Part shown: positions 24,604 through 37,079 of the stretch, piece after piece
Layout of the letters: each line of letters starts with the position of its first letter
How positions within the stretch are numbered: position 1 is the first letter of the stretch
Origin: Amphiduros pacificus
Lineage: Eukaryota > Annelida > Polychaeta > Phyllodocida > Hesionidae
DNA length: 64,000 bases
Reading direction: 5' to 3'
Assembly: GCA_949316495.1 (NCBI GenBank)
Contig: OX439009.1
Coordinates: 38,703,943-38,767,942 of the forward strand
Made by a program: the position numbers and the translations under genes
Notes under the pieces: generated by a model
The model's database searches: none
What the model saw: only the letters and a program-made list of their open reading frames with translations
What the model was told of the DNA's origin: nothing

Positions 24604-26069
24604 TGCCCACATCTACAAGTGCTTTGTATTCTTTTGTTTTATTTATATAATCCAATTTATTTAAGCATTGTATGTGTAATGCATGGTCTAGTTCTTTTTG
24701 CTTTCGTAGAATCAGATTTGAATGTCAAAAACCAATTAAAACAGAGAAAGCAGAGCACGTGAAATTTTAAGAGAAAAACTTGAATTATCAGGGAGTTATG
24801 TGAATGCCAACACAAAACAGATCCTTAGTTGTTTTTATCCGAAGAGATTATTTTACCTCCTAAAATCACAATCAGTGTATCATGTAAGAAGCATTTCTTT
24901 CTTGCAGGTTTAATATTTCTAAATGCAGAAAAAGGGCAATAAAAGGTGATACCAAACTAGGAGGAAAGCTGAAAACACAGACTGCAGGATTTCCAAAACT
25001 TACACTGAGACTTTATTTGAGGAAACATTTTTTCTTTGATATAAATAATATGGTTCACTCTACCCATATATTTAAACCATATGGTTCACTTAACCATATA
25101 TTTAAACTGTTTTGTTCACTTGACCAAATATACCAGACTAGAGGTCCATTTGACTGCATCCTACCCCTGATTGTTCACTGTGTGGTTACCCTTGGATTCC
25201 AAGGTCATGACCTCCAAGGGTCACAGATTACAAGGTCATGACCTCCAAGGGTCACAGATTGTGTGACCAACAAGATGCATATTGACCAACTTGACTAATT
25301 AGCTAAATAGATTAATTGACTTTATTGACTAATTGACTAAATTAATTAATTGACTATATTGACCAATTTACAATATTGACTATATTAGCTGTATATATAT
25401 ATTGTCTATATTGACTGTATATTACCATCAGTGGTATTTTGATCTCTGTTAATTGGTCATTCATAGATAGATAAACATGACAGACCACTTTTTGTGAATT
25501 TTTATTGCTTATATTTATATGTATATATGTATGTATATATGTATATGTTATATTTTTTGTCATTATCCACATCACTAAATATTGGCAGGTGAAAATTTGC
25601 TTTGAACAAATGATGAGAGGATGGTTGCTGTGTGTTAATAATGCTGCTCTATGTTGAGATATGCACCTAACTGGGATGTGTTTATGGGGAGGGTTTTTCA
25701 TCTGGAATCAGGTGGTGTGGTTTTATTGTATATAACTTCATTCAGTAATATGATTACTGCACAAGGCCTCGGTATGGGAAGGGCTGGTCCAGAGAAACTC
25801 GGTATGGGAAGGGCTGGTCCAGAGGAGGGCAACATGGAGAATAACAATAAACATAGGGAGACCAATTCAAATGTGAACAGAGGAAAATGTAGTTGACAAA
25901 TTTTGGTGATTAAAAGTAAACTGGCCATGATTTATCAACATCACAATGAACTTGAACATTTGCAGATAAATATATGTATATATAGACATTGATAAAATTT
26001 ACCAGTAAATGCAATATTTATTCTCTCTGTCTCTTTGGCCCAGCTATGGTCTCTATACACTACATATAG
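24604..26069. other. AT-rich noncoding DNA with short local repeats
   Basis: Contains degenerate ATATGGTTCACT repeats near 25050-25130, TTGACTAATTGAC-type AT-rich repetition at 25262-25400, and a 30-bp duplication (CTCGGTATGGGAAGGGCTGG) at 25769-25826. No gene recognised. Confidence 0.5.
25200..25262. promoter_or_regulatory. Twofold AGGTCATGACCT palindrome (nuclear receptor-like)
   Basis: Two copies of a 29-bp unit each contain AGGTCATGACCT, an inverted repeat of the nuclear receptor half-site with no spacer, followed by AAGGGTCA. The motif is exact; binding is inferred. Confidence 0.4.
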
Positions 26070-26323
26070 AGCTCTGGCTGGGCCCTGCTATCGTATAGAG
26101 CTCTGGCTGGGCCCTGCTATCGTATAGAGCTCTGGCCGGGCCCTGCTATCATATAGAGCTCTGGCCTGGCCCTGCTATCGTATAGAGCTCTGTCTGGGCC
26201 CTGCTATCGTATAGAGCTCTGGCCGGGCCCTGCTATAGTATAGAGCTCTGGCTTGGCCCTGCTATCGTATAGAGCTCGGGCCTGGCCCTGCTATCGTATA
26301 GAGCTCTGGCCGGGCCCTGCTAT
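26070..26323 (+). repeat. 29-bp minisatellite (~9 copies)
   Basis: Unit GGCTGGGCCCTGCTATCGTA followed by TAGAGCTCT. Confidence 0.94.
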
Positions 26324-26973
26324 GCAGCGTGGTCAGGTTTCATTGCCTAGCATCAGGTGATAATCATAGAGGTTGGTGTGACAGTGGCTGGCAGCGTGTG
26401 GCCTCGCCCTCCCCGTCCTCTCGGAGGCTCTCTCTGTCTCCACCTCTCACTCTCATAGACAGGCAGGTTTAGGCTTTCAAGAGAACTTATGACACGTCAT
26501 ATGATCCTCTTCATGTCGTTGCTCATCCTGTGTCTGTTGTCATAAATGGTGGAGTGTGACATTGTGGTTTCAGCAAACATTAAATATTGCTCAAAGTCTC
26601 TCCCTGGAAAAGTTTAATGGTGCACCAATTTCCTGTGGGCAAATATTGTTTTCTTTCATTTCCGCTTTTAAAATTTATTTTTTTCGTATCTGTATTTTAT
26701 TTTGATTAAGTAGTGCATAAAACATAACAATTAAATTCTTTAATTTAAAGTACAATTTCCTCCAATAAATATTGAAAGAATGACGAGAATATTTGGAATA
26801 AGAATAGTCAGTGAGAAAGGACCAACATTTACCACGACACTCTGATTGAAAGGTTGCAATTTGCATGTTCTGAAACATCAGTTCAGAAATTGACATCATG
26901 AATTCTGCATGAAATTGGGTGCTACCATAGCTTCCTGTAAAGGGATAAACATGAAATGTTGATGCAAATTAAG
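26324..26973. other. Unique noncoding DNA
   Basis: No gene or RNA recognised. Confidence 0.5.
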
Positions 26974-27710
26974 AGTTGCCATGGAATCAAAGCATACTGA
27001 ATGTAATGAACAGTTGCCACGGAATCAAAGCATACTGAATGTGAGGAAGCGTTGCCATGGAATCAAAGTATAATGAATGTGAGGAAGCGTTGCCATGGAA
27101 TCATAGTATAAGGAATGTAATGAATTGTTGCCATGGAATCATAGTATAATGAATGTAATGAACAGTTGCCATGGAATCAAAGCATACTGAGTGTGAGGAA
27201 CTGTTGCCATGGAGTCATAGTATAATGAATGTGAGGAAGCGTTGCCATGGAATCAAAGTATAATGAATGTGAGGAAGCATTGCCATGGAATCAAAGTATA
27301 ATGAATGTGAGGAACTGTTGCCATGGGATCATAGTATAATGAATGTGAGGAACCGTTGCCATGGAATCATAGTATAGGGAATGTAATGAATTGTTGCCAT
27401 GGAATCATAGTATAATGAATGTGAGGAAGCGTTGCCATGGAATCAAAGTATAATGAGTGTGAGGAACTGTTGCCATGGAGTCATAGTATAATGAATGTGA
27501 GGAACTGTTGCCATGGAATCAAAGTATAATGAATGTGAGGAACCGTTGCCATGGAATCATAGTATAAGGAATGTAATGAATTGTTGCCATGGAATCATAG
27601 TATAATGAATGTGAGGACTGTTACCATGGAATCAAAGCATAATGAATGTGAGGAACTGTAACAATGGAATCATAGTATAATGAATAGGAAGAATTGTTAC
27701 AATAGAATCC
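26974..27710 (+). repeat. 38-bp minisatellite (~19 copies)
   Basis: Unit GTTGCCATGGAATCAAAGTA followed by TAATGAATGTGAGGAAGC. Variants are ATAGTATAA, AAGCATACT and AACTGTT; the last two or three copies decay into unique DNA. Confidence 0.94.
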
Positions 27711-29388
27711 ATCGGAAACAATTGCAATGAAGTCAATATTGCTGGAAATGTAAGGAACGCATATTTGCCGTAAAATTATTACTGCTGTGAATGAAGAGGT
27801 AAACATGACTGGCAGCAGAAAGCTGAAATGTCCGCGTGTGGAAAGTAGGAAAGTTTGGTGCTTTCTAAGTTGGAAGAAAGCATTGTGTGCCACTCTGACA
27901 TCTCATTCCATATTGTATAACAACCAGATGAGAACTGGCGGCATCTTAAAAGAGCAATTAACGCTGCCAGCTTTAATTAAAACCAACTCTTGTATGCAGG
28001 ATTTGGCAGACTAATTAGTGTGGACGTATTGGTGGTGATTGCCGCTCGGTGCGGGGAGAAGCTACAGCAGGCTGTATGGGCTCGGAGAGGCCTGTCCTCA
28101 CCACTCTCCAGCCCCTGCCTTGACAGTCCCCCGACACTCATCATGGAACGTGGGCATTGCTATAAGTACGTTCTGTGTTTGCATGAGGAGATGTTGGGGA
28201 GGTGGATTACTGGCTATTGGTGGCGTTTTCTGGGTGGTTCGCTAGTTAAGTCTAGGCATTGTGATGAGTGTGTTGCTACCCGCAGCCTCCCATTGTTCCC
28301 TCCCTCTTCCCTGTCTCCCATTGTAGCCAATAACCACATGACAACCGCCTTAGGATTTGCAGTAAAAAGGAGACACGGTGAGATGTAATTTACAAGGATG
28401 TAATCTGGAGGGGGCTGCTGTGGTAGGACATAAATACATCTGTTCTGCAAGGTGCTGATGAGGGGAGGGAGCTACGCATCCATCGGGAAATGTAAAATCT
28501 TCTGTTGAGAAATTAGCTTTATCAAGAAAGCGACGGATGAGGATGGTCGTATTCTATGTGGCACCTCTCAAATTTTAATTGGGGCGCACACAAAAAGGGC
28601 GCACATTGTGGCTAGCTGCAATAAGGGGACCCGGCCTCCCATACCAGTCTCAACGGTTCTCTTGGCTTAATAGAGTCGTTAATTTAATACGATGCCATCA
28701 GATTTGTTGCTCGCTGTTTGCCATTATACGCTCAGTGGAGCCGCAGATTTAGGCTCCGGTTGAACCGCGGGGTCAGATTTAATTTGGTTGGCAAAACTAA
28801 AACCAAGGTCTCATATCCACTGAGCTGAATAAGTCAGACCTGGGCACACAAGTTCAGATCACTTATATTCATTGACTGGAAAATTGAGCCTGCTGGTGTT
28901 GTTTGCCAGTGATTATTCAATATGCTACACTTTATACAGGGCTTGTTGCTGCCACTGCTTTCACTAAATATCTTCCTAAACACTAGTCAGAAAGAAGCTC
29001 AAACAGAGAGAAAAGCCCTGAGATGCTGCCACCCTGTTAGTATGATTGAATTGAGGCAGTGAAATTGAGCAACAAAACCTGATCAGTGCTCGTTGATTGT
29101 GGTTCAGTTAATTGAGAGAATTAAGTTGAGATTCCGTATGTTGCAGGAAGGTGGCGTAGTGAATACAAGTGGAATGGCAGATTAGCACGTTATGTGCTCA
29201 GCTTTCTAATCAGCTCTTGTTTCCTCGTGTATGCCACTTCCGCCATTCCAAGCACACAGCTCTATAAGTCGTGGAGACCGGTAGCAAATCGTCATTCTTC
29301 CTCCCCACTCTGCTTCCAGCCAGGAGCTCTCCTCTCACCCAGGCCTCATATGGTTACTTATTATTGCAGATTAGTTTTCATATATAAT
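27711..29388. other. 1.7 kb of unique noncoding DNA
   Basis: No repeats. Short frames (for example 27990-28388) start at non-ATG codons and show no domain. The segment near 28555-28800 has balanced composition with TTAATTTAAT-type homeodomain-like sites and would be worth testing for conservation. Confidence 0.5.
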
Positions 29389-29475
29389 GACTGGCTGAAG
29401 TAACTCAATGGGTAGAGTATTCACCTTGAGGTCCGGGGATTTGTGGTTCGAATCCTTGCCAGTTACTATCACGTG
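29389..29475 (+). repeat. tRNA-derived SINE head
   Basis: TAACTCAATGGGTAGAGT resembles a D-arm/A box and GTGGTTCGAATCC is a good B box. ACTGGC at the start pairs with GCCAGT at the end, as an acceptor stem would. The anticodon and T stems are poor, so this is a SINE or tRNA relic rather than a working tRNA. An AT-rich tail may extend it to about 29560. Confidence 0.6.
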
Positions 29476-29699
29476 CTATGAGCAGACATTGTCTGGAATC
29501 AGTGTTATATAATTGTTACCTTTATCTTTATATAAAATTACAAAATCGGACCAGCAATGTCTTGTCAATTTGAGGACTTGCGTATTGTACTTATGAATGA
29601 ATAGAATTTGTTTTTGTGGCCTGCATTACGAGTAAGCTCAGGAAAGGAAGCCCAAGTTTTGTGTCAGTTTGTAGAGATTTCAGACATAAATGTATAGAA

Positions 29700-30408
29700 T
29701 CAAGAGCCCCCTGGTGGCCAGTGGTGGCAGTGACCTGGTGGTAGGAACATGTGGAGCCCCCTGGTGGCCAGTGGTGGCAGTGACTTGGTGGTAGGAACAT
29801 GTGGAGCCCCCTGGTGGCCAGTGGTGGCAGTGACCTGGTGGTAGGAACATGTGGAGCCCCCTGGTGGCCAGTGGTGGCAGTGACCTGGTGGTAGGAACAT
29901 GTGGAGTCCCCTGGTGGCCAGTGGTGGCAGTGACCTGGTGGTAGGACCATGTGGAGTCCCCTGGTGACCAGTGGTGGCAGTGACCTGGTGGTAGGAACAT
30001 GTGGAGCCCCCTGGTGGCCAGTGGTGGCAGTGACCTGGTGGTAGGAACATGTGGAGCCCCCTGGTGGCCAGTGGTGGCAGTGACTTGGTGGTAGGAACAT
30101 GTGGAGCCCCCTGGTGGCCAGTGGTGGCAGTGACCTGGTGATAGGAACATGTAGAGCCCTCTGGTGGCCAGTGGTAGCAGTGACCTGGTGGTAGGAACAT
30201 GTGGAGCCCCCTGGTGGCCAGTGGTGGCAGTGACCTGGTGGTAGGAACATGTGGAGTCCCCTGGTGGCCAGTGGTGGCAGTGACCTGGTGGTAGGAACAT
30301 GTGGAGCCCCCTGGTGGCCAGTGGTGGCAGTGACCTGGTGGTAGGAACATGTGGAGCCCCCTGGTGGCCAGTGGTGGCAGTGACCTGGTGGTAGGAACAT
30401 GTGGAGCT
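29700..30408 (-). repeat. 50-bp minisatellite (14 copies), each with a CTCF-like site
   Basis: Unit AGCCCCCTGGTGGCCAGTGG, TGGCAGTGACCTGGTGGTAG, GAACATGTGG. On the minus strand each copy reads TGGCCACCAGGGGGC, matching the known CTCF core CCANNAGRKGGC with its 5' flank. Ten of 14 copies are identical over this stretch; the others carry one or two changes (AGTCCC, GCCCTC, GTGACC). The unit has no stop in any minus-strand frame and its length is not a multiple of three, so all three minus frames are open for 650-900 bp; these are not taken as genes. Confidence 0.95.
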
Positions 30409-33400
30409 CACCGAGTACAGTTTGACTTGATCCCATGACATGCCAAGACACTAACCTACACTTGATACCCACCAAGCAGACTGTCTCCATATTTTATACA
30501 AGTTTAAAGCAGTGGTAGGATCTTAGAAGCCGTTCATATATCACACGTGCCATGTCAAGTCGATTTACTGTTGCTTTGGTAAGCTCCTCCACTGGGATTG
30601 GCCTCAATTGCACTTTAATCATATCAGAGGGCCTCCAGTGCATTCCTTTGCCTAAAACTACTGTAAATCACAACTCAAAATTAACTTTTCATGCCCTTCA
30701 CCTGTGCAGAGGTCCTTTCATGCACTGCTAAGCGTTTAATCTTATATTCAAGGGCATTTTGGGAGGCAGGGGCTTGTCCAGATAGAGTATGCTTGGCAAC
30801 AATATATTACCCCAGAGAAGCCCGGCTTTTGTGGGTGATATAAGGGGATGCCAGACTTCAAAGTGGGACACCAGGGGAATCCCCGGGTGCTAGGCCTGCA
30901 CATTTATTTAGGATGGCCTCCTCCACGTAGCCATTCTATCACCGACCCGAGCATTTGGTCTGACTGAATGCCGACAGCGACCTCGGCTGTCTCAGCGACC
31001 CGGCACAATACCAAGTCTAAGGCCATGAAATCATTGTTCAAAGTCAGCCTGTCAGAGCTGACAAACGACGACTTCCACCCAGCATTTATCTCCACACAGA
31101 CCGATTTCTCGGCCATGTTTGCAGGTCTGTAGTAAGTGGTGTGGGATGGCGTCAGTGACAGCTATAGCTTTACCATCTCTCTGATGACCTGCCATTCACC
31201 ACCTGTGCTGCTGCTTTTTTTTTAGTCTTTTTATATGACTTCTTGTGATATAAATATTTTTATGAAAGGACTCTGCCAAATGGTGTTTTTCTCTATGTGA
31301 TGGTTCAAAAGTGTTTGAGCGTCCAGCAGACTGGTATTTTCCTCATGTTTTTCTATCTTCTCTGCTGGCCAGCCTGGAAGACAGAGGGGTCTGTAGGGAG
31401 GTGGCCTTTGCTTTGATTTGGCTGCCGTTTTGCACACTATTTTGTTTGTCCAGATTCAAAGGGCGAGGCAGCTCAGCAGTGCATGGGGCGGCCCTAGCCC
31501 TGACCAGCCATGCTAATGCCCTGCCCTCCGCTCTCAATCGCTGTCTGACCATTGTTACCAGCATTGTCGCCACATTAACAATCCAATGCAACCAGCCCTA
31601 ATGCTGCACTGAATCACTCAACCACATTTTCTTCTTTACTTGACATGCCAAAACATTTTCTTGCATCTGTAATATTTTCCTCCATTATCTTCACCGTTCT
31701 AATGTCATCTGCTTGCCTGCGTTGCTACACGGACATCGCTTTGTCATCTGCTTGCCTGCGTTGCTACACGGACATCGCTTTGTCATCTGCTCATCATCCC
31801 TATCACGTCCAAATGTCTTCTGCTTGTCTTAACATATGTGTATGGCTGCCTTGTCTGCTCGCATGTCAGGACATCATCATACTGTATAGGACGCAATATA
31901 CCCAAGTCATTTACAAAAAGCAAACTTAAGCAATACAGATATATACATCAAGATGTGGAAAATCAAGAATTGTGCTCATGACTCACATACTTTGTGTTTT
32001 TTTATTATCAAAAGTAGGTCACAGGTCTCTTTGCTTAATATAAGAATTCTGCATCTTTATATCTTTGTCTGTAATCCCACTCTATTGAATGTCATGTATT
32101 CATTTCTTCAGAATGTCATCTGCTTATTAGGTCAGGATGTCATTCGTCTGTCGCAGGCCTCGGTGGCGTCTTACACAATACCATCCTCAGCTTGTAACCG
32201 TTCCGAACTTGCCTGTCACAAACATAAATCTGCTATTTGAAGCCAGACAACAATAGCTCCACTGAAATGTGAAAACATGTTGAGAAACGACATTGCTTTA
32301 CAAAATTACGTTGTTTTAACTCTCAGGCAGGATTGAGAAGCGAGCTGAGAGATAGCTTTGCTTACCCAGCACTTTGAGTTGAATGAAGTCAAGTTGTGAG
32401 GTGGATGTGATCACTATTTATTGTGACCCATTAAGGAGATGGACCTGACTACAGAAGCCAATGTAGCTCAGCAGAATGTAGAACAAATAATGGCTGACAG
32501 TGCGGGAAATGGACTGATAATTTATTGACAAGCTTTGTATGGCCTCCACGCATTGTGGCATATACGACAGATCTCTGGATCTCAGCTGGACCAATACTAA
32601 CAAATCACAAAGACGAGGAAAAACCCACGGCCTTAATCTGCCAGGTAAAATGCACAACCAGTCTCAAGGGCAAGAACCTATGTAGGTCAAGGTCAACATG
32701 ACCTCTTACTACTTGTGTGCACAATTGCGATTATAAGCATTTCATATTGGTATGTTTGCATGTAGAATTCCGCTGGGCCACTTATGGCCTTTGATGTTGA
32801 ATACTGGCCTTGACATGATGTAATGAGAACAGTCATAAAGGCACATGAATCACGTGAACTCCTTCCCGACCAACATTCCTCATACTCCTGTTAGTGGTTC
32901 AGTAGTAGTGGCCTTAAATAACTCAGCTCATGAATGTTTCACTAGGCCATGGAGAAATTGAAAAGCAAGTCAAAGAATCTAATCTTGCTAATGAAGAAAT
33001 GTTGCTTGACTTTTGGGTAATATTTTTTTCCTCTGAGAGAGATAGCAAATATGGTGTGTGCTTGTTAAGGTCGTGATGGTCGTGCCAGTGGCCTGTAGAC
33101 ATGCTTTGCTTTGAGGTCTCGCATCGAGAGTGTCCCGAATGACCTTGACACTCTTGGGTCTGCGGCCAAATCACAGAAAAAAAAAATTGCACAAAATTGA
33201 GATTGATAAGGCAAGCTATTTAGGTGCAGACTCAAGTTTGGCAACTTTGTGGACAAATGCAATTGAAAGATGGCACCTACTTTAGGACTGTGAGAGAATA
33301 GAGGCCCTATCACTGTGAAGCTATACCATATGGTAATACAGGGTGTGGTACCCGTCAAAGTGCACCCACGGGACTGATTACAGCCCAATGAATCTGGCAG

Positions 33401-33678
33401 CATTGTATTGAGAACTCATTTCTTTCAGTAAATCTGTCTCGGCCAGAATGGCACAGGGCTGAGATTCTATTGGCATTCCAGAGGAGCGATGTCTGCTCAC
33501 GCCCTGCCCGGCCTCCACAGAGCCTCTGCGTCTGTGATCGGCGTGATACAAGGTGACAATGACTGGTCACCGATCTGCTACATTTGTTATCATGTGTGAC
33601 ACAGAGAGAGACAAGCCAGACTCTCGCAGGACCGTCTCTATAAAGCTCCATGCTCATGTGCAGTATAACAATGGGCAA
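30409..33678. other. 3.3 kb of mostly unique noncoding DNA
   Basis: Only a 39-bp duplication (GTCATCTGCTTGCCTGCGTT at 31704 and 31743) interrupts it. The + frame at 31645 starts MPKHFLASVIFSSIIFTVLM, which looks like a signal peptide but runs into the duplication and has no supported donor. No exon accepted. Confidence 0.5.
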
Positions 33679-33962
33679 GTACGAGGTCAAGATATATGGT
33701 GAGGTATGAGGTCAAGATATATGGTGAGGTACGAGGTCAAGATATATGGTGAGGTGCAAGGTCAAGATATATGGTGAGGTACGAGGTCAAGATATATGGT
33801 GAGGTGCGAGGTCAAGATATATGGTGAGGTATGAGGTCAAGATATATGGTGAGGTACAAGGTCAAGATATATGGTGAGGTACGTGGTCAAGATATATGGT
33901 GAGGTACGTGGTCAAGATATATAGTGAGGTGCGAGGTCAAGATATATGGTGAGGTACGAGGT
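33679..33962 (+). repeat. 25-bp minisatellite (~12 copies)
   Basis: Unit GTACGAGGTCAAGATATATG plus GTGAG. Most copies keep AGGTCA, a nuclear receptor half-site. Confidence 0.95.
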
Positions 33963-34592
33963 CGCCAGGACAAGATATATAGGTGCTAGTACCTTCTTAC
34001 CCTCATCAGGAAGTTTTATATCTAACTAACATATATATAAAATGTTAAAGTCTAGCAATTTTTACTGGTATTTAAATGGAATATAAGAGCATGGAGCATT
34101 TTGGATAAATCAAGTTTCCTCTTCAGACAGTTATCGGTCAGTGTGATGTACACTCTTGGAAGTTGGATCACTAATCTAATCAGGGACAAACTTTCCCTGC
34201 TGCTTTTCTGAGGGTTGCTGGGCAACTAAAGGTCACATGACTGCAGAGATTCCATTAGAGTAATGTGAGGGTCCATGGCCTTTATAGACAAAAAGTCCTG
34301 TCTGTCCCGAGGCCTTGCTCCATGCTGTATTGGAAACCCAGAGAACTGTTCAATCCCTCAAAGACTTGGAGCAAACCGAGGGAAGGGATGAAAATGTCCC
34401 CAGGGTGAAGTACATCAGCAGAGCTTAGTAGAGCACGGCCGCTGATGCTTCATTATTGAGTATTTATCTGCTAAAGAGGGCAGCACCTTGAAATTGACAT
34501 ACTGAGCACAGATTGGATAAGGCCTTGTGAGCTGTTTTGTGTGAATTTGGTTCCCATTTTAATCATGACATTATCACTTTCCTAGATATTCC
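33963..34592. other. Unique noncoding DNA
   Basis: No gene recognised. Confidence 0.5.
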
Positions 34593-34951
34593 AGGTCCAT
34601 TGATTTATTAATATCCTGCATAGAGATCATGAAGGTCCTTTAATCTATTTATAGCCTGCATAGAGATCATGAAGGTCCATTAATCTATCTATAGCCTGCA
34701 TTGAGATCATGAAGGTTCATTAATCTATCTATAGCCTACATTGAGGTCATGAAGGTCCATTAATCTATCTATAGCCTACATTGAGGTCATGAAGGTCCAT
34801 TAATCTATTTATAGCCTGCATTGAGATCATGAAGGTCCATTAATCTATCTATAGCCTTCTTTGAGGTCATGAAGGTCCATTAATCTTTTTATAGCATGCA
34901 TTGAGATCATGAAGGTCCATTGATGTATTAATAGCCTGCATTGAGGTCATG
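34593..34951 (+). repeat. 40-bp minisatellite (~9 copies)
   Basis: Unit AGGTCCATTAATCTATCTAT followed by AGCCTGCATTGAGGTCATGA. At the unit joints AGGTCATGAAGGTCC forms a direct repeat of half-sites with a 3-bp spacer in three copies; others have AGATCATGAAGGTCC. Confidence 0.94.
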
Positions 34952-35014
34952 ATTTTTTTTTTATCATGAGCTGACCTTTACACTTTGCAAACCCATGTGC
35001 TGACCTTGCCAGTG

Positions 35015-35032
35015 CTGCTGCCACCTGGTGGG
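35015..35032 (-). promoter_or_regulatory. CTCF-like motif
   Basis: The minus strand reads CCCACCAGGTGGCAGCAG, a full match to CCANNAGRKGGCRS. The motif is seen; occupancy is inferred. Confidence 0.45.
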
Positions 35033-35521
35033 TGAGAAGATGAGAGGATGAACTTATAGGTTCACCATTAGAAACGTTTGAACTAACAGAATCCCACAAA
35101 TGGATGATCCTCTACAACCTTGATACTGGCAATGGTAATGAAAAATTGCATTTTACTTATATGCATTTAGATTTACATTTTATGTGAGTATATATATAAT
35201 TATATGCTGAATGTCTCTGGCAATGTGAAGTGAGATAGGTGACCAGATGTTGTCACTTGACTCAGACTTTGTAGGTCATATATATATAGAAGACAACTTT
35301 ATGAGGTGCTGTGATAGATGTAGATATTTGCTGCGTAGATCTTGCCTCCATCTCCATTGACATCGGCTCTTCCATTGTTTAAGCCAGTGTCCCGAATGAG
35401 CCGGAGACAGATCTGTGCTCGGTGTTATCAGAAGGTTGGGAGTAGAGGAGCGGGTGGGAGAGTGCCAGGTGCCAGACTACTGCAGATGAGGGGCTGGGAT
35501 CTCCAGACTGGCTGCAGTCGG

Positions 35522-35540
35522 CCACAGCGCCACCTATGTG
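35522..35540 (-). promoter_or_regulatory. CTCF-like motif
   Basis: The minus strand reads CACATAGGTGGCGCTGTGG; the TAGGTGGCGCT core is the form common to insect and vertebrate CTCF sites. Confidence 0.4.
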
Positions 35541-35786
35541 TACTCGGGCTACTCACCCCTCTGCACCTTATTGACACGACTTATTCCAAGAAAATAAAAA
35601 AGACTCAGAATTAATGATCTGAGTGCAAAGTTACTTTTTTAGGGTATTGCAACTATGGCTTAATTGTAAGTGGAAAGTTGTTGTGTTTAAAGAAGCATTT
35701 TTAGTTCAAGCTTGGTGCAAAAATGTCTCGTCAAGTGCTGCTGGTTAAAATGTTTTATATCTTGCTCACATGACCTCCTTGTGGGT

Positions 35787-35802
35787 CAGCGCCCTCTTGT
35801 GG
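35787..35802 (-). promoter_or_regulatory. CTCF-like motif
   Basis: The minus strand reads CCACAAGAGGGCGCTG, a full consensus match. Confidence 0.45.
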
Positions 35803-37079
35803 AGTAGTGGAGAAACCATTAATGGTAAGTGCCTTTTTTGTGTGCATATTCTGTAATACATAAGGACGTTGGAAGGGTTTCTGCTGAGGTGACCTTGTGC
35901 TCTCCGGCCAGAAAACTGGACTAGGCAGTCATAAATGGACACTATAAGACCCGGCGTATAAACAGGAGAAAGATGATTTATAGGAAATACATCCATGTGA
36001 AATCCTGTTAAGTTTGCGCGGATGAATCTATTTGTTGAGAAAGATGCTTTTAGTAGCTGTGTTGGGTTATCTTTTGTTGGTCCTTAAGACGTATGCATGA
36101 GACGTAAGAGATACGAGGTGCATTCCCAGGTGGCGCTAGGGGGATGATTATCAGCTTCCCCGGTCAGGGTGTCCGTGATGGATGCTGGACCCCCTCATAT
36201 ATCCCCATATCATATCTCACGCTGGATTTGCTCCATAGACTCCCGACGTGATTGCATGTCCACAGAATGAGACAACCTCAGATAGCAAGAGTTTTTACTC
36301 ACATTCTGGACTCCCTCACCCAGCCAGGATTTAGGCAGGTCACATGACATGGCATTTCCCAAGATGCACTAGCATACTTCCTGTAGAGATGACCTATCGT
36401 CTTAGCCTAGAGGAGTGATTGGAATTTCATAACAAATCTAGCTAAGGCGTAAATCTTGGATGAACTCAATGTAAGCAGTATAGGCGGAGGTGTGCGTGAC
36501 CTTTTGGGTTGGTTTAGGTGTGGAACGTTTCACTCTGGAGAGAGTGGCAGATTGTAACGTGATATTGCCTTAAGTACCTTGCTTCAGGCAATATAGCTGT
36601 ATGTGGAATCTTTATACCCAAATCTATTGCTGAGAATAGATATATTTATCATGCAAAAGTTGTGGCTAAAACTCATATTTGTAAGCTTCAAGGAAATATA
36701 TATATGTTTTTAATGACGTAATTTGATTGGAGAGACTCACCTGGTGATGTGTGTCACAGACCTGAACATGGATCTTGAATCACAACACCTTAATTTAGAA
36801 TCCACACAATACCACACAAAAAGGATATTATGAATGTCTCACAAAAGAGCTTGTTTAAACATCACACAGAAATGTAGATCAAGACAACACACTATAATGG
36901 AATCTGAATGGTGCAATAGAAAGTCACAATATAAACTAGAATATCATACAATAAGGGAATTTGAATGTTAGAACATATTTACAGAGATGTAGGTTATCAG
37001 ATTCTTCACTCATTTCTTACTTTTTTTTCAAATAATTGGCCTTAAATTGATCTGCTCATATTGAAATAGATATAGTATG

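Larger units (their letters stand above)
34952..37079. other. 2.1 kb of unique noncoding DNA with CTCF-like motifs
   Basis: No exon accepted. Four CTCF-like cores lie between 35015 and 36140 and are listed separately. The frame at 35342-35614 starts at TTG and has no domain. Confidence 0.5.

Noticed and set aside
29194-29403. Hydrophobic start LSFLISSCFLVYATSA resembling a signal peptide
   Set aside because: It begins at GTG rather than ATG, has no splice support and runs into a SINE head.
29389-29475. A functional tRNA gene
   Set aside because: A and B boxes are present but the T stem and anticodon arm do not fold well; a SINE head is the better reading.
31645-31929. Possible first exon with signal peptide (MPKHFLASVIFSSIIFTVLM) for the Shisa-like gene
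   Set aside because: The frame runs through a 39-bp duplication, no convincing donor gives the required phase, and it lies 12 kb upstream with no supporting evidence.
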